From assembly GCA_032622095.1 (NCBI GenBank), contig CP136061.1, positions 190,904,369-190,968,368 of the forward strand: a stretch of DNA of 64,000 bases, written 5' to 3'. Positions within the stretch are counted from its first letter, which is position 1; the number at the start of each line of letters is the position of its first letter. The DNA comes from Siphonodentalium dalli. Its lineage: Eukaryota > Mollusca > Scaphopoda > Gadilida > Siphonodentaliidae. The notes under the pieces were generated by a model. The model saw nothing but the letters and a program-made list of their open reading frames with translations, did not search any database and had not been told where the DNA came from. Shown in pieces: positions 61,286 through 64,000 of this stretch. Made by a program: the position numbers and the translations under genes.

Positions 61286-63755
61286 ACTGTCGGCATGTTG
61301 TCGATTCAGCAGCAATGCTGTTATATAAAATATATATTGTCAAATGGAAAACCGTCTTCCGCATGGTTATTGAGAACTAGAATTGCCTAATGGTTAGAAT
61401 TCATAGAATACAGTCGGTTTCACTAAAATTGTTGCCAAGGCAATGGTGGGCAATTCCGACCCTTTGGTGTAACAAGAAGATTTGTTGGAGGGAATAAGAC
61501 ATGAGTATAATGCAGCCGAATTGTCAATCGAAAAGTCTGAATGATATTCTAGAGACAGAATGAATACAACGCCACATGTCCGTTTGAATCATCAAATATT
61601 GGTGATCCAATTGCAAGAGATCAGCAAGACCAATGCGACATCATCCCTATATTGTTAACTCATATATATTTCCGGTACCCATTAGTTTATATCCTTTTAT
61701 AACTCCACGGATATTCGGCTAAGCTCAGTTTGTCTCACGAGACTAAATCCATGAAATGATATACATTTATCTCAATGTTCAAATAACACTGTCACTATAA
61801 TGTCTACACCTTTCTACCCACCTCACTCAACTCGCAGCTTAATTCTCCATTTTGGGCTCAGGCTCTCTAAGTGAACAATAGGTGCTGGGGGTAATCAAAG
61901 TTCAATACATTACACTAGTTCTCTGAGAACTCCTCTCTCTATATATTTTCATCTATAAAACATCTCATCACCTGCATGCAGCAACTCCAATAATATACAA
62001 TCAGCAACCTGCCAAATATAGATAGCTCATGCAACTCGTAGACTCATAGACAAACTCGTACATGCAGACTCTAAACAATGAGTTTTGAGTCTGGGTGTCT
62101 CCTTGTACTTGTAGAATATATTTATGAACATATTTAGAACTTTAATTCCTTTATTTAGTAGTTTATATAACAATTTGTTAGGTTTATCTGCACCGTGATT
62201 TCAACATAAAGGAAACTGACTTTTTCGCTGGTAAACAACAAATCCCAATCCAACTATATTGGGCTGACTTAGGGTTTAGCGCGAAACTAAATATTAAAGC
62301 GATACCATGTGTTTATGAGGGATAGTGGAGTTAATATTAATTACGGACTAATAAAATGTTAAAGAGTTAGTAAGATATGCACATGCAGATATTATTAAAA
62401 TCCTACTTTTGATGCATTATTTACCTTTACATGTAAATATATCACCGCCACATTCACCCCTCTTAAAAAATAAATTACATCCTTCTAATTTCACTTTCAA
62501 CCTGCAATGTTCCAAAGAAACCTGCAATGACCTTAGAAATAAAATCATTCCTGTAGCTGCTATCCAGCCAAATAAACCATTCTATAACACCAACGGCATT
62601 GCTATACTTAAGAGGGTAAAATTATAATTGGAAGAGATAAAGTTCTCTACATGCACCCATAACAAGGATGGGTAATATCCTATAACCGTATTAAGTAATT
62701 ACGATCTGTAATTAAATAAACTATATATACACAAAACATCTCAACCTGTGATGGTATATCAACCTATAACATCCGTAATTAAAATTAAAACATATTGCAC
62801 TTTTCCCATATTGCATCTATGGATAGTTTCTAATATAAGACTGTTATTTTTGTGGTATACAGTTTTAATAACAATTTATACCATAAAATATGATTAATAT
62901 ACTATAATTAATCAACATTTGAAACGTCTGTGTCTCAGAAGATTCTCATAGAGAAATAGAACACAGCTGAAATCGTAGAAAGAGTTCCCCCGTTATAGCT
63001 CCCAGAATGCAACAAAATTCATGCGAAAATTGTATTTTCAATGGAAGGGGAATAACTCTATATCTTGAGATATTGAAAATAATGGAAGTTGAGCACAGAA
63101 TACAAGTAGGTATTTCAACAAAAACAACATGCTCTCAGTTTACTAGTATTACACCGAACAAGATGATAATACAATGTTTTGGAGCTTCCTCTTTCAAATG
63201 GTATATCATATGGCATATATTTTATATAAAATTATCTGAGGGTTCGAAAATTAAGTGGGCCTTTAAATAAAACAAAATGAGAGAGATTTCTCCACATTAT
63301 GTGTGATCATGCCAGCGAAGCATGGGATTGAACTCTGTCTTGCAGTTTGCATGATGCGAGGCAATTTTCTGCCAACGCTGGAACGTGATGGGCAGAAACC
63401 GATGTTTGGCTCGACTCGCTTTAATTTACAAATTGATCCGAATATTCAAGATACAAAAAAAAAAGAGTTCAGTCCCTTCGCTACGCTATGTCTGACCGCT
63501 GCCGGTATGTGTATTATCTTAATTAAATCTAACATTTTTTATTGAAGTGTTTTGCAGTTACAATTCATTTTGGCTTGATCTGGACAATTTTCAAATGAAT
63601 ATGCATGGACAGTTCAGTTTCTCAGAATAATGCAGAATGAATTGTAACCTACAGAAGTCTCCGATTTCTTCACAGTATATGTGTAGGTGCTGGCAGCGGT
63701 AAGTGCTGCGTAGCAGGGAACTCAACTCTGGAGCTTGCCGAATATTTAGTCTTAC
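61286..63755 (-). other. BHMT first visible intron, 5' part
   Basis: AT-rich sequence. Short open frames at 62409-62627, 63007-63270 and 63303-63545 lack splice or homology support. Confidence 0.4.
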
Positions 63756-63946
63756 CGTGAATGCGAGAACTACATCACTTCCGGCGTGGACAAACTCTTC
63801 GTGTAAGCTCTTCACAAGTTCCGGGTGCTCGATAACTACTTCCGGTACGAAACCACCAGCTTGAAGATACCCACGACGTTCAAACTCGAACAGATATCCT
63901 TCCGCAACAACGACGCTCTCGCCATCACGAATTCTCTCGAGAAGTC
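63756..63946 (-). CDS. BHMT: BHMT exon (N-terminal region, first in window)
   Basis: The exon starts after TCGTTTCGTTTCAG (acceptor at 63948-63947), completes a Gly codon split with an exon beyond the right edge, and reads [20 protein letters not shown], then [20 protein letters not shown] and [12 protein letters not shown] before the donor GTAAGA at 63755. It matches the start of the human enzyme, where ILERLNAGE is followed by FALEKRGYVKAG, EHPE and AGSNVMQTFT. About a dozen N-terminal residues and the promoter are not in the window. Met is therefore not visible. Confidence 0.93.
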
Positions 63947-64000
63947 CTGAAACGAAACGACACTCGCTGCGTTTTAAAAAGCATTTGATCGTTCATATCA

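Overview
This window is eukaryotic and animal-like. It has spliced exons with GT/AG boundaries, very long introns, an AT-rich background and dense non-LTR retrotransposons, MITEs and foldback elements. The transposon content and the form of the one recognisable gene suggest a marine invertebrate, but the species cannot be named from the sequence.

The backbone is one minus-strand gene, a betaine-homocysteine S-methyltransferase (BHMT, methionine cycle). Six exons are visible in transcription order: 63946-63756, 45906-46100, 35108-34997, 34401-34223, 13545-13464 and 11742-11459 (stop). The first exon lies beyond the right edge. The exon phases join without a gap, and the Cys residues expected to bind zinc are present. 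Its introns are about 17.7, 10.8, 0.6, 20.7 and 1.7 kb, and they hold nearly everything else seen here. The only other host gene is the last exon of an unrecognised plus-strand gene (601-1675, poly(A) signal at 1885), convergent with BHMT.

Region by region: 2-11 kb holds MITEs with TTAA-AGG termini, a repeated TACTCTGGTAAA-type motif zone and a degenerate array of the AAGATGGCTGC motif. From 13.2 to 30.8 kb there is a recent tandem duplication. A 4.6-kb block (13234-17868 and 20306-24875) carries the 82-bp BHMT exon, and the two blocks are separated by a truncated copy of a LINE whose longer copy sits at about 26423-30770. The second exon copy has lost its AG acceptor. From 25.6 to 33 kb are large inverted arms around that LINE and a THAP-type first exon. 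From 35.5 to 45.8 kb lies a nested stack: a 352-bp foldback, a DNA transposon with 34-bp perfect inverted repeats and a decayed DDE-like transposase, and a CR1-like LINE. From 46.2 to 50.5 kb a minus-strand CR1-like LINE with a perfect 15-bp target duplication abuts a plus-strand L2/CR1-like LINE. From 50.5 to 63.7 kb is long intron with small repeats and hairpins and no recognisable gene.

The best candidates for something new are the exon duplication whose extra exon has been silenced by a single acceptor change, and the DNA transposon at about 36.2-41.2 kb with its repeated subterminal CAAAACRTCGTAACT motif.
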